A stretch of 64,000 nt of DNA, from NCBI RefSeq assembly GCF_021117385.1, contig NZ_CP088252.1, positions 2,480,001 through 2,544,000 of the forward strand, written 5' to 3'. A program made the translations under genes and the position numbers. The DNA is from Frateuria soli. GTDB taxonomy: Bacteria > Pseudomonadota > Gammaproteobacteria > Xanthomonadales > Rhodanobacteraceae. This document shows, piece after piece, positions 16,954-26,281 of the stretch (the stretch's first letter is position 1; every line of letters begins with the position of its first letter). The notes beneath the pieces were generated by a model that worked only from the letters and a program-made list of their open reading frames with translations, searched no databases and was not told where the DNA came from.

Positions 16954-18183
16954 TCAGACCGACCGCGTCGCCACCACCGGTGGCACCGCCGCGGCGCGCA
17001 GCGCCGGCGCCAGTACCGACAGCTGGCCCAGCGCCCACAGCGCGAGCGCGCCGGCCGGCAGGTACCAGAGCGGCAGCCGCGGCAGTTCGTAACGGCTCAT
17101 CAGCAGCAGGTTCAGGGCCAGCGCCAGGATCATGCCCAGCACCACGCCCCCGCCCACGATCAGGAAATTCTCCGCCTGGAAGTAGCGCAGGATGTCGGTC
17201 CGGGTGGCGCCGATCGCGCGGCGGATGCCGATGGTGCGGGTGCGTTGCTGCACCCAGAAGTTCGCCAGGCCCGCCACGCCGAGCGCGGTCACGAACAGCA
17301 GCCCCAGCCCCGCGGACAACAGCAGGCCGATCATGGTGGCATCGCGCTGGAAGTAGTCCTCGCGCATCTGCGTGTAGGTGCGCCGGCCCGCCTCGGGAAT
17401 CAGCCGGTTCGGATCGAGCGCCTGCAGCGCCGCGGTGGCGGCGGCAAGCACCCGGGCGCGATCGGCGGGTGCACTGCGCAGCAGATAGGTGGTTTCGTTG
17501 TCGTCGGGCAGTTGCGGCCAGAGCATGACCTCGCCATCGCTGCCGTCGCCCCGCAACATGGGCCGCACGACATCGCTGACGATGCCGACCACGCGACTGC
17601 TTTGCTTGCCGGCGTAGACCACCTGGCCGAGCGGGTCCTTGTCGCCAAAGAATTTTCTCGCGGCCGCGCGCGTGAGCATGATCGCGGGCACGTCGCCGGT
17701 GACGTACTCGCCGGGCATGAAATCGCGACCCGCGATCACCCGCAAACCCAGCGCCTGGAGGAAGCCCGGGCTGCCACTGTAGGTGTCGATCGAAAGGCAA
17801 CCGCTGTGGTCCAGGCTGCTCGCGGCCATGGCGCGCTTGAGCGCCTCCTCGCTGGGGCAGACACCGTAGCTGTTGATGCTGCTGCTGAAGGGCAACGCCC
17901 AGCCCACCGCGACAGCTGCCTGCACCCCGGGAATCCGGCGCAGCGCATCGAGGTCGGCCGCGTGGCGCGCCTGGTGGTTCTCGTCCTTGGCGGTGCCTTC
18001 CACCCGGACCAGCGAGAGCTGCTGCTCGGCCAGTCCACTGGGCGTGTGGATGCGCTGCGTGCGCTGGACCACCATGAAGGCGGCGTTGGCGACGATCGCC
18101 AGCGTCAGCGCGACCTGCAGGACCAGCAGGCCGGCGGTGAGCTTGTGGTGGCGAAGGCTGGAAAGAATCGGGCGCAGAGCCAT
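16954..18183 (-). CDS. FtsX/MacB-type ABC permease, B subunit of pair 5
   Basis: 409-residue permease: one N-terminal helix (TAGLLVLQVALTLAIVANAA), a large periplasmic domain, then three C-terminal helices. The cytoplasmic coupling segment between helices 2 and 3 reads RTIGIRRAIGATRTDILRYF. It ends in the B-type tail RAAAVPPVVATRSV. Unlike the other B subunits, its periplasmic domain carries a Cys pair in a local insertion (GVCPSEEALKRA ... SLDHSGCLS), while its partner A subunit lacks the usual Cys pair. It starts 10 nt after the partner gene. It is the last permease before the regulator gene (78 nt). Confidence 0.9.
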   Translation of the reverse strand: MALRPILSSLRHHKLTAGLLVLQVALTLAIVANAAFMVVQRTQRIHTPSGLAEQQLSLVRVEGTAKDENHQARHAADLDALRRIPGVQAAVAVGWALPFSSSINSYGVCPSEEALKRAMAASSLDHSGCLSIDTYSGSPGFLQALGLRVIAGRDFMPGEYVTGDVPAIMLTRAAARKFFGDKDPLGQVVYAGKQSSRVVGIVSDVVRPMLRGDGSDGEVMLWPQLPDDNETTYLLRSAPADRARVLAAATAALQALDPNRLIPEAGRRTYTQMREDYFQRDATMIGLLLSAGLGLLFVTALGVAGLANFWVQQRTRTIGIRRAIGATRTDILRYFQAENFLIVGGGVVLGMILALALNLLLMSRYELPRLPLWYLPAGALALWALGQLSVLAPALRAAAVPPVVATRSV

Positions 18184-18193
18184 GGCGTGTTCC

Positions 18194-19498
18194 TCACTGA
18201 GCCTTCAGTTGCAGGGCGGGCGCGACGCGGCTGGCGCGCCAGGCCGGCAGCATCCCGGCCAGCAGGCTGCCGGCGATGGCCAGCAGCACGGTCAGCGCCA
18301 GCATGGAAAGATCCATGCGGGCGACGTGCGCGTAGCTGTCCGGGCGCTGGCGCACGCTCCACAGCCCGGCCTGCGCGATCGCCACGCCCAGCAGTCCGCC
18401 AAGGCTGCCCACCAGGGCCGCCTCGACGCCGAACTGCACGAAAATGTCGCGCCGCCTCGCCCCCAGCGCACGGCGCACGCTGACCTCGCCGCTGCGCCGC
18501 AGGAACTTGGCCAGCAGCAAGGCCACGATGTTGACCAGGCACACGACCAGGAACCCCAGCGCCAGCCACAGCTGGAGGCGCAGGTCGTTCGGCACCAGCT
18601 TCTGATGCGCGAGCCAGCCCATCATCGGATACAGCGCGGCATTTCCGGGCGGACGCTCGAACCGCCCCAGCTTTTGCTGGCTGGCGGAGTAGTCGACCAG
18701 GAACTGGCGATAGGCGCGCGCCTGCGCGGCGTCCTTCAGCCGCACCCACACCTGCAGCCAGGTGTAGTTGCCGCTGGTCCTGCCGCCCTCCTTCCAGCTC
18801 GCCTGGTTGCCGCTCACGCTCAGGTCCAGGTCCAGCGCCGTGGCCAGCGGCAGGAAGAAGCGGTCCGATTCGCCGTAATTGCCCCTGCCGGAGCCGTCGG
18901 CATAGAACTGCGGCTGCGGCGCCCAGTCGGCGGTGACCCCGGTCACCTGGAACCGCGCGTCGCCCAGCCGCACGGTGCGTCCCACCACGTCGGTCCGGCC
19001 GAACAACTTCATCGCCAGCGCGTGGCTGAGCACCACCAGCCGCGCACGCGCCTCGTCATCCGCCGCGGTCCACCCCCGGCCCTGCTCGAAGCGCAGCCCG
19101 AACAGCTCGAAGAAGCCGGCGGTGGCGTAGCGGCCGCCGACCCGGAACGGCATGCGGCCGGCCTGCACCGGCCAAGCCAGCACCCTGCCCCCGGCCATCG
19201 CCGCCTGCTGGTCCGCGCGATGCGCCTTGAGCAGCGCCATCGCGTCCGGCCAGGTGAAGTTGTCGCTCGGATCGCCCCACTCGTTGTGGCTGGGGTAGTT
19301 CGCCGGCAACGGGTCCAGGTGCGGGTAATAGAGCTGCGCGCTCAGCTCCGGCAACGGATCGCGCGTCATGACGTGCAACACGGTCAGCATGGTCATGCTG
19401 GCACCGATGCCCAACCCGATCGCCAGCACCATCAGACTGGTGAGCACGGGACTGCGCCGCAGGCTGCGCAGGGCGAGGTCGAGGTAGTAGGCGAACAT
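18194..19498 (-). CDS. FtsX/MacB-type ABC permease, A subunit of pair 5
   Basis: 434-residue A-type permease starting MFAYYLDLALRSLRRSP, with N-terminal helix LTSLMVLAIGLGIGASMTML, a periplasmic domain of about 250 residues, and three C-terminal helices. The coupling segment is RRSGEVSVRRALGARRRDIF and the tail WRASRVAPALQLKAQ. It is the only one of the five A subunits without the Cys pair before the WxxxWxxL motif (here NYTWLQVWVRL). With the next gene it should form a LolC/LolE-like heterodimer driven by the shared ATPase at 30666-31379; that assignment is inferred. Confidence 0.9.
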   Translation of the reverse strand: MFAYYLDLALRSLRRSPVLTSLMVLAIGLGIGASMTMLTVLHVMTRDPLPELSAQLYYPHLDPLPANYPSHNEWGDPSDNFTWPDAMALLKAHRADQQAAMAGGRVLAWPVQAGRMPFRVGGRYATAGFFELFGLRFEQGRGWTAADDEARARLVVLSHALAMKLFGRTDVVGRTVRLGDARFQVTGVTADWAPQPQFYADGSGRGNYGESDRFFLPLATALDLDLSVSGNQASWKEGGRTSGNYTWLQVWVRLKDAAQARAYRQFLVDYSASQQKLGRFERPPGNAALYPMMGWLAHQKLVPNDLRLQLWLALGFLVVCLVNIVALLLAKFLRRSGEVSVRRALGARRRDIFVQFGVEAALVGSLGGLLGVAIAQAGLWSVRQRPDSYAHVARMDLSMLALTVLLAIAGSLLAGMLPAWRASRVAPALQLKAQ

Positions 19499-19531
19499 TC
19501 CGTGTGCTCCCTGGGTGATCTGCACGGGTAC

Positions 19532-19541
19532 GGGGGGGGGG
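19532..19541. repeat. Homopolymer of ten G (ten C on the coding strand)
   Basis: Run of ten G on the plus strand between permease pairs 4 and 5, about 34 nt upstream of the pair 5 A start. It is the longest homopolymer I noticed. Such tracts slip during replication, but here the tract is outside coding sequence. Confidence 0.9.
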
Positions 19542-19556
19542 TGGCGGGCCGGCGGC

Positions 19557-20771
19557 TCACACCGACCGGGTGGCCACCACCGGCGGCACCGCCGCGGCGC
19601 GCAGCGCCGGCGCCAGCACGGCCAACTGGCCGAGACCCCACAGCACCAGCGCGCCGGCCGGCAGGTACAGCACCGGCAGGCGCGGCAACTCGTAGCGGGT
19701 CATCAGCAGCAGGTTGATGCCGAAAGCCAGCACCATGCCCAGCACGATGCCGAAGCTGACGATGAGGAAATTCTCGGTCTGGAAGTAATGCAGGATGTCG
19801 CTTCGCGTGGCGCCCAGTGCGCGACGCACGCCGATCTGCTTGCGCCGCTGCGCCACCCAGAAGCTGGTCAGCCCCACGATGCCCAGCGCGGTCACCAGCA
19901 GCAACGCGACGATCACGCCCACCAGCATGCCGGCCATGGCGCGGTCGTCGCGGAAATAGCGGTCGCGCAGCTGCGGCAAGGTCTGGCTTTGTTCAATATC
20001 GACCACCACTTCCGGGGCGATCCTGGCGATGCGCTCGCGTGCATCGCGCAGCACGCGATCGAGCTGGCCCGGCGCGGCGCGCAGCAGGTAGACGCCGGCG
20101 AGGTGCTCGCCCGGCAGCGCGGGCACGAACACCGACCACTCCCGCGTCTCCGGGCCACCCTCGCCGCCGCTCGGCCGCGCGAGGTGATCCAGCACACCCA
20201 TCACGCGATAGGGCCGGTCGGCGCACCAGATCACATGGCCGAGCGGGTCGGCGCCCGGCCACAGGTGCGTGGCCAGCGCGCGGGTCACCAGCACCGGCGC
20301 ACTCCTTGGCAGGAAGTCGGCCACCGCGCTCATGTCGCTGGTCTGCGGCCCGCGGCCGGACACCACGCGCAGGCCGAGCGCCTCGAAGCTGCCCGGCCCG
20401 CCCACGTAGAAGTCGACCACGCCGACGATCTTCTGCGCCTCCCGGCTCAGCTTGATTCCCGCGGTGCCGGCGTGCTGCCCGAACGGCACCGCGTTGATCA
20501 CGCTGACCGACTGCATGCCGGGAATCGTGCGCAGCCCGTCGAGCACGCGCGCATTGAGGTCGGTGGCCTGCGCCGGGTCGTAGCCGGTGAGCTTGAGCCC
20601 CGCCAGCGAGGCCTCGTCGACGCCGCTGGGCATGCCGACCTGCTGCACCCGGTTGGCGATCAGGAAGCACGCGTTGCAGAGCACCGCGCAGGCGAGCGCG
20701 ATTTCCAGGACGATCAGCAGCGTGGCCAGGCGATGGCGGCGCAGCGCAGCGAGGACGGGTTGGATCTGCAT
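19557..20771 (-). CDS. FtsX/MacB-type ABC permease, B subunit of pair 4
   Basis: 404-residue B-type permease starting MQIQPVLAALRRHRLA, then helix LLIVLEIALACAVLCNACFL, periplasmic domain, and three C-terminal helices with coupling segment [20 protein letters not shown] and tail RAAAVPPVVATRSV. The start is the first ATG matching the B-type N-terminus; the frame continues 24 codons upstream without similarity. The 124-nt gap to its A partner is much longer than in pairs 3 and 5, and contains only short direct repeats (CCACGGATGA). Confidence 0.9.
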   Translation of the reverse strand: MQIQPVLAALRRHRLATLLIVLEIALACAVLCNACFLIANRVQQVGMPSGVDEASLAGLKLTGYDPAQATDLNARVLDGLRTIPGMQSVSVINAVPFGQHAGTAGIKLSREAQKIVGVVDFYVGGPGSFEALGLRVVSGRGPQTSDMSAVADFLPRSAPVLVTRALATHLWPGADPLGHVIWCADRPYRVMGVLDHLARPSGGEGGPETREWSVFVPALPGEHLAGVYLLRAAPGQLDRVLRDARERIARIAPEVVVDIEQSQTLPQLRDRYFRDDRAMAGMLVGVIVALLLVTALGIVGLTSFWVAQRRKQIGVRRALGATRSDILHYFQTENFLIVSFGIVLGMVLAFGINLLLMTRYELPRLPVLYLPAGALVLWGLGQLAVLAPALRAAAVPPVVATRSV

Positions 20772-20895
20772 GAGCTCTCGGCTCCTTTCAGGGAGTGCGG
20801 CCACGGATGACCGCTTGTCTGTCCGCACCACGGATGAGCGCACAGGCTTTCATCACGCGGCCCGGGTGGCGGCTTTCACGCGCAGGTACGGCGCA

Positions 20896-22218
20896 TCAAA
20901 GCGTCTTCAACTGCAGGCCAGGCGCCACGCGACTCGCTCGCAGCGCCGGCACGAAACCGGCAAGCAGGCTGGCCAGTACCGCCAGCACGAAGGTGGCCAG
21001 GAACATCCCGCCGTCCAGGTGCACCAGGTCCGCGTACTCGACCGGCTGGCGCCGCACCAGCCACAACCCCAGCAGGGTCAGCAGCCAGCCGCCGAGGCCA
21101 CCGAGCAGTCCGATCATGCCGGCCTCCACCAGACACTGGGCGAACACGGCGCCACGGCTGGCGCCGAGCGCGCGCCGCACGCCGATCTCGCCACTGCGGC
21201 GCAGGAACTTGGCCAGCAGCAGGCCCACCGTGTTGCACAGGCAGATAAGCAGGAACGCGAACGCCAGCACCACCTGCAGGCGCACGTCGCCGGGCACAAC
21301 GTGGTTGAAGTCCAGCCACTGCATGAGGTCCATCATGCGGGTGTTGTCGCCGTGCACGAAGCGACCGAGCACCTTCTGCTGGGCGGCATAGTCGGCCACG
21401 AAGCGACGGTAGCCTGCGACCTTGGCCGCATCGTCCAGTTGCACCCACAGCGCGACCCACACGCAGGGTGCGGTCTGCAGATGCTTGAGCCCCTCGAGGT
21501 CGCCCCAGCAGGTGAACACGTTGAACTCGTTGCCGGCGATGTCCTGCGCCGTTCCGAAGGGCAGGAAGACATCCTCCGGCCTGGAGTAGAACGACGAGGT
21601 CTTGCCCTCCGAGAAGCGGCCACCGGCCACGTCGTAGAACTGGGGCGAGGGACGCCAGGGCGCCAGCACGCCCACGATGCGCACGTCCGTATCCTTCAGC
21701 CGCAGAGTGCGGCCGACTGAATCGGCGCCGCCGAACAGCCGGTTGTTGAGGTCGGAGGAGATCACCGCCACGCGCGTGCGCTGCGCATCGTCGGCCGGCG
21801 TCCAGGCGGTGCCGTAGCGCAACGGCACGGCGAACATCGGAAAGAAGTCGCTCGTGGTCGAGAGCACCCGTGCCATCTGCGGCGGCAGGTTCACGCCTGG
21901 CGCACGCATCTTCAGCTCGGTGCTGGCGATCAGCGCCTGGCGATCTGCCCGCTGCGCGCTCCACAGGTCCACGGCGGAACGGTAGTCCATCATGTCGCGC
22001 GGCTGACTGTCCGCCGACGGGCTGTCGGTGGGGTCGACCTGGGGGTAGAACAGCGTGGCGCTGCGCCCGGGCATCGGGTCGCCGGAGAGCAGGTGCATCA
22101 CCGTCAGCGTGGTCATGCTGGCACCGATGCCCACTGCGATGGCCAGCACCATCAGCACGGTAAGCGCCTTGTTGCGCTTGAGGCTGCGCAGGGCCAAGTC
22201 GAGGTAGTAGCCGAACAT
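20896..22218 (-). CDS. FtsX/MacB-type ABC permease, A subunit of pair 4
   Basis: 440-residue A-type permease: MFGYYLDLALRSLKRNKALT, N-terminal helix, periplasmic domain with the Cys pair FTCWGDLEGL ... TAPCVWVALW, then three C-terminal helices with coupling segment [20 protein letters not shown] and tail RASRVAPGLQLKTL. The start ATG at 22218 matches the other A subunits. A long tract of paired CTCTCCCC repeats precedes it. Confidence 0.9.
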   Translation of the reverse strand: MFGYYLDLALRSLKRNKALTVLMVLAIAVGIGASMTTLTVMHLLSGDPMPGRSATLFYPQVDPTDSPSADSQPRDMMDYRSAVDLWSAQRADRQALIASTELKMRAPGVNLPPQMARVLSTTSDFFPMFAVPLRYGTAWTPADDAQRTRVAVISSDLNNRLFGGADSVGRTLRLKDTDVRIVGVLAPWRPSPQFYDVAGGRFSEGKTSSFYSRPEDVFLPFGTAQDIAGNEFNVFTCWGDLEGLKHLQTAPCVWVALWVQLDDAAKVAGYRRFVADYAAQQKVLGRFVHGDNTRMMDLMQWLDFNHVVPGDVRLQVVLAFAFLLICLCNTVGLLLAKFLRRSGEIGVRRALGASRGAVFAQCLVEAGMIGLLGGLGGWLLTLLGLWLVRRQPVEYADLVHLDGGMFLATFVLAVLASLLAGFVPALRASRVAPGLQLKTL

Positions 22219-22240
22219 CAGGCGCGCTCCTCCGTCCCCT

Positions 22241-22414
22241 GCTCCCCCTCCCCGCTGGGGAGAGGGCTGGGGTGAGGGGTGGCGCGGAGCAAGGGCTGCC
22301 GCCCGACTTGAATATTCGCTTCGAGTGCCTTCATCGATTTGCCCTTCGAAAAAACCAGCTATCCCGCGAGCCGCGGCCCTCACCCCAACCCTTTCCCCGC
22401 AGGGGAGAGGGAGC
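22241..22414. repeat. Inverted pair of CTCTCCCC-type repeats inside the permease locus
   Basis: Two copies in opposite orientation (22241-22279 and 22378-22414) separated by about 100 bp fill the 200-nt gap between pairs 3 and 4. Each can form its own hairpin, and together they can pair over a longer distance. Confidence 0.75.
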
Positions 22415-22418
22415 TTCG

Positions 22419-23642
22419 TCACACGCTTCGCGTGGCCACCACCGGCGGCACCGCGGCCGCGCGCATCGCGGGACCGAGCACCGCCATCTGCCCGATCAGC
22501 CACAACGCGATCGCGCCCACCGGGAAGTAATAGGCAGGCAGCCGCGGCAGTTCGTAATGCAGCATCAGGAACAGGTTGATGCCGTAGGCCAGCACCATGC
22601 CCAGTGCGATGCCGATGGTCGCCAGCAGGAAGTTCTCGGTCTGGAAGTAGCGCAGGATGCTGCCGCGGGTCGCGCCCAGCGCACGCCGCACGCCGATGGT
22701 GCGTCGCCGCTGCGCGACCCAGAAGCTGCCCAGGCCGACGATGCCCAGCGCGGTGACCACCAGCAGCGCGATGCACACGCCCAGCAGCAGGCCGGCCATC
22801 GCACGGTCGTCCTGGAAGAAGTCGGCACGGATGTCGTCGAAGGTCTTCTTGTCCAGGATCACCCGGTGCGGGTCGGTCCTGCGTAGCTCGGCGGCCGCGG
22901 CGGCGAGCACCCGGTCGCGGTCCGCCGGCGCGGTACGCAGCACGAAGCGGCTCGCGTTGCCGGTGTCCACCCGGAACGGGAACACCATCGACCACTGTGC
23001 CGTGGCATCGCCGTTGAACAGGGAGGGTCGGATCAGTCCGGCGACCACGCCGATCACCCGCACCGGCTGGTCGGCAAGGTAGATGGGCTTGCCCAGCGGG
23101 TCCTGGCCGGGCCACAGCTTTTCGCCCAGGCCGCGGGTGATGATCACGCCGGTGACCTTCCTGCGCACCGCCTCGTCGCGCTGTATCGCGTCGAAGTCGA
23201 CGAACTCGTCGCTGTTGAAGAGCCGGCCGGCGATCAGTTGCGTTCCGAAGGTCTCCAGTGCGTTCTCGCCGTAATACATGGTGGCGTTGAGGGTGGCCTG
23301 GGTCTGCTTCGGATCGAGCTTGATGCCGCTGTTCCAGGAGCTGTTGGTGAACGGCACTTCGTTCACCAGCGCCACCGACTTCACGCCGGGGATCTGGCGC
23401 AGCGCCAGCAGGTCTTCCTGGGTATGCGCCTTGGCATCGCCCGGCTTGCCGATGCCGAAGGCCTGCACCTCGACCAGTTCGTGCTCGGCCACGCCGCTCT
23501 GCATCTTCATGCGGTCGAGCCGCTGGCTGATCAGGAATACCGCGTTGCAGACGATGGCGCAGGTCAGCGCGATCTCCAGCACCAGCAGCAGGGCGGTGAT
23601 CTTGTGCCGGCGCAGCGTGGACAGGATCGGGAGGATGTCCAT
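22419..23642 (-). CDS. FtsX/MacB-type ABC permease, B subunit of pair 3
   Basis: 407-residue B-type permease: MDILPILSTLRRHKITALLL, membrane helix, periplasmic domain without a Cys pair, and three C-terminal helices. Coupling segment [20 protein letters not shown]; tail RAAAVPPVVATRSV. It starts one nucleotide after the stop of its A partner, so translation is likely coupled and subunits made in equal amounts. Confidence 0.9.
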   Translation of the reverse strand: MDILPILSTLRRHKITALLLVLEIALTCAIVCNAVFLISQRLDRMKMQSGVAEHELVEVQAFGIGKPGDAKAHTQEDLLALRQIPGVKSVALVNEVPFTNSSWNSGIKLDPKQTQATLNATMYYGENALETFGTQLIAGRLFNSDEFVDFDAIQRDEAVRRKVTGVIITRGLGEKLWPGQDPLGKPIYLADQPVRVIGVVAGLIRPSLFNGDATAQWSMVFPFRVDTGNASRFVLRTAPADRDRVLAAAAAELRRTDPHRVILDKKTFDDIRADFFQDDRAMAGLLLGVCIALLVVTALGIVGLGSFWVAQRRRTIGVRRALGATRGSILRYFQTENFLLATIGIALGMVLAYGINLFLMLHYELPRLPAYYFPVGAIALWLIGQMAVLGPAMRAAAVPPVVATRSV

Positions 23643-23643
23643 G

Positions 23644-24948
23644 TCAGTTGCTCTTCAGTTGCAGCGCGGGGGTGACCTGGCAGGCACGCCAGGCGGGAAG
23701 CAGGCCGGCCAGCAGCGTGGCGCCGACGGCGAGAAGGAAGGTGGCCAGCAGCATGGCCGGGTCCAGATGCGCGAGTGCGGCGTAGTCGGAGGGCTGCTTG
23801 CGCACCAGCCACAGGCCGAGCAGCGCCAGCAGCAGGCCAGCGCAGCCGCCGGCCAGGCCGATCACGCCGGACTCCACCAGCAGTTGCACGAACACCTCGC
23901 GGCGCGAGGCACCCAGCGCGCGGCGCACGCCGAGCTCGCCGCTGCGACGCAGGAACTTGGCCAGCATCAGCCCCACGGTGTTGACCAGGCAGACCAGCAG
24001 GAAGCCCAGCGCCAGCCATGCCTGCAGCCGCACGTCGCCCGGCACGACCTTGTTGTAGTCCAGCCAGCCCATCAAGTCGGGCAGTCGCACGTTGGGCGGG
24101 CGCTGGAAGCGGCCCAGCGCCTTCTGCTCCTGCGAGTAGTGCACCAGGAACTGCTTGTACGCGGCCGCCTTGGCCGGCGTGTCCAGCTGCGCCCAGAACT
24201 GCAGCCACACGCAGGGCGCGGTGTCCATGTGATCCGGGTCGGATGGCTTGCCTCCCCAGCAGTCAGTCGAGCCGTTGCGTCCGAGCTTGAGTTCGAAGGC
24301 GGTGCCCAGCGGCAGGTACACGCCCTCCTGGCCGGAATAGCTGCCGTTGTTGAGGTCGTAGAAGTGCGGCGAGGGACGCCAGTCGTCCATCACTCCGACG
24401 ATGCGGAACGCCACGTCGTTCATGCGCAGCGTCTGGCCGGTGCTGTCGCGGCCCTCGAACAGTTTCTGGTTGAGCTTGCGCGAGAGCACCGCGACGCGGG
24501 CATGGGCCTGGTCGTCGGCCGGGCCCCAGCCACGGCCATAGAGCATCGGCACGCCGAACATCGGGAAGAAGTCGGCGGTGGTGTAGCGGGCGTCCTCGAA
24601 GAAAGGCTCGATCGCCGACTGCGCCGGCTGGACCGGTACCGCACCACCGGTCATCAACGCCTGGCGGTGGGCCCGCCCGGCGCGCAGCAGGTTCATGCCG
24701 TCAGTCCAGCTCACCTGCGCCGGCGGGTCCTCGCCGGGCTGGTAGCCGTCCATGTCCCGCGGGTCGAGCTGCGGGTAATACAGCTGCGCGCTCCGGCCCG
24801 GCAGCGGATCGCCCGAGAGCACGTGCAGCACGGTCAGCGTTGTCATGCACGCACCGATGCCCAGCGCGATGGCCAGCACCATCAGCGCGGTGAGCGCCTT
24901 GTTGCGCCTGAGGCTGCGCAGGGCGAGGTCGAGGTAGTAGCCGAACAT
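23644..24948 (-). CDS. FtsX/MacB-type ABC permease, A subunit of pair 3
   Basis: 434-residue A-type permease: MFGYYLDLALRSLRRNKALT, N-terminal helix, periplasmic domain with the Cys pair STDCWGGKPSDP ... DTAPCVWLQFW, then three C-terminal helices. Coupling segment [20 protein letters not shown]; tail WRACQVTPALQLKSN. The tail is intermediate between pairs 1-2 ([11 protein letters not shown]) and pairs 4-5 (RVAPxLQLK), which helps order the duplications. Confidence 0.9.
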   Translation of the reverse strand: MFGYYLDLALRSLRRNKALTALMVLAIALGIGACMTTLTVLHVLSGDPLPGRSAQLYYPQLDPRDMDGYQPGEDPPAQVSWTDGMNLLRAGRAHRQALMTGGAVPVQPAQSAIEPFFEDARYTTADFFPMFGVPMLYGRGWGPADDQAHARVAVLSRKLNQKLFEGRDSTGQTLRMNDVAFRIVGVMDDWRPSPHFYDLNNGSYSGQEGVYLPLGTAFELKLGRNGSTDCWGGKPSDPDHMDTAPCVWLQFWAQLDTPAKAAAYKQFLVHYSQEQKALGRFQRPPNVRLPDLMGWLDYNKVVPGDVRLQAWLALGFLLVCLVNTVGLMLAKFLRRSGELGVRRALGASRREVFVQLLVESGVIGLAGGCAGLLLALLGLWLVRKQPSDYAALAHLDPAMLLATFLLAVGATLLAGLLPAWRACQVTPALQLKSN

Positions 24949-25037
24949 GCTAGGCGCTCCAGGAGTGCAGGCAACGCCGCCGCGGCGGCATGCGGGTGCT
25001 GAAGAAGGGGCGGCGGCCGGCCGCGGGCGGTGGCAGC

Positions 25038-26273
25038 TCAGCCGGCACGGGTCGCCTCCACCGGTGGCACGCGCGAGGCGCGCAGGGCGGGCGCCAGCGC
25101 CGCGGCCTGCCCGAGCAGGAGCAGGACGGCCACGCCGGCGGCGAGGTAGGTCGGTGACAGGCCCTGCATGCCGAAGCGCAGGATCAGCCACAGGTTCATG
25201 GCCAGCGCCAGCAGCACGCCGAGCAAAATGCCGCCGCCGCTGACCAGCAGGTTCTCGACCAGGAAGTAGCGGACGATGTCCCGCCGGGTGGCGCCCAGCG
25301 CCCGCCGGACGCCGATCTGCCGCCGCCGCTGGCCGACGCGGAAACTGGTCACGCCCACGATGCCGGCGGCGGTGATCGCCAGCAGCACCGCGCTGATCAC
25401 GCCCATCAGCGTGGCCATGCCGCGGTCGCTCTCGTAGGCACGCTCGCGCACCTGGGCGAAGCTCAGCACCCCCATCCGGGGGTCGAACATGCGGCGCGGA
25501 TTGCGGGCGACCAGCGCCGCGGGCGCCGCGCGCATCGCCGCGGCAAGCTGGCCCGGGTGCGTGCGCACGATGTAGTAGGTGCCCAGGGTACTGGTCAGCC
25601 GCCGCGGCACGATCACCACCCGGTGCGCGAAGTCCGCGGCCCAGCGCGCCACGCTCTGCGCCTGCAACCTTTCGACCACGCCCACGATGGTGGCCGGGTT
25701 GCCCGCCAGGTAGAGAGTGCGGCCGACCGCCCCATCGCCATGGAACAAGGTGTCTGCCAGCGCCCGGGTGATGATCACCTGCGCCGGGTCGAGGCGGTCC
25801 TGCGCGGCCATGACCCCGATCTCCCCGGCGCGGAAATCGCGCCCGGCGACCAGCTTCAGGCCCAGCGTCCGCACGAAATGCTCGTCCGCGAAATACACCG
25901 TCGCACCGGTCGTGTCGGTCAGCTGGCCGGGGCGGAGCCGGATGCCGTCGTCCCAGCCAGCCCCGCGCAGCGGATAGGAATTGCTGGTGGTCACGTCGGC
26001 CACCCCGGGCAAGCGGCGCAACACCTCCAGGTCCGCGCGGGCTTCGGCGTCCAGTTGCGCATAGGAGGCCTTGCCCGCCCATTCGTTCTGGATCACGAAA
26101 ATGTTTGCCTCGTCCAGGCCGGTCGGCTCGGACAGGTGCGACAGGCGCTGGTGCACGATGAACAGTGCGTTGCACAGGATCGCCAGGGTCAGCGCGACCT
26201 GCAACGCGATCAGCACGGCCCCGGCCTTGTGGCGGCGTAGTGCGGAGAGAATGGGCCCGACCTGCATGTCCAT
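25038..26273 (-). CDS. FtsX/MacB-type ABC permease, B subunit of pair 2
   Basis: 411-residue B-type permease: MDMQVGPILSALRRHKAGAV, membrane helix, periplasmic domain, three C-terminal helices with coupling segment [20 protein letters not shown]. The tail RVPPVEATRAG, with Glu where pairs 3-5 have Val, matches the pair 1 B subunit. Either ATG at 26273 or 26267 could start it; 26273 has GAGG at better spacing. It lies eight nucleotides after its A partner. Confidence 0.9.
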   Translation of the reverse strand: MDMQVGPILSALRRHKAGAVLIALQVALTLAILCNALFIVHQRLSHLSEPTGLDEANIFVIQNEWAGKASYAQLDAEARADLEVLRRLPGVADVTTSNSYPLRGAGWDDGIRLRPGQLTDTTGATVYFADEHFVRTLGLKLVAGRDFRAGEIGVMAAQDRLDPAQVIITRALADTLFHGDGAVGRTLYLAGNPATIVGVVERLQAQSVARWAADFAHRVVIVPRRLTSTLGTYYIVRTHPGQLAAAMRAAPAALVARNPRRMFDPRMGVLSFAQVRERAYESDRGMATLMGVISAVLLAITAAGIVGVTSFRVGQRRRQIGVRRALGATRRDIVRYFLVENLLVSGGGILLGVLLALAMNLWLILRFGMQGLSPTYLAAGVAVLLLLGQAAALAPALRASRVPPVEATRAG

Positions 26274-26281
26274 GGCGCGCC

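Noticed and set aside
15316-18483. Another long plus-strand open frame (over 1,000 codons) opposite the regulator and pair 5
   Set aside because: Antisense to genes with intact catalytic motifs. No start signal or domain is visible and the composition is that of a shadow frame.
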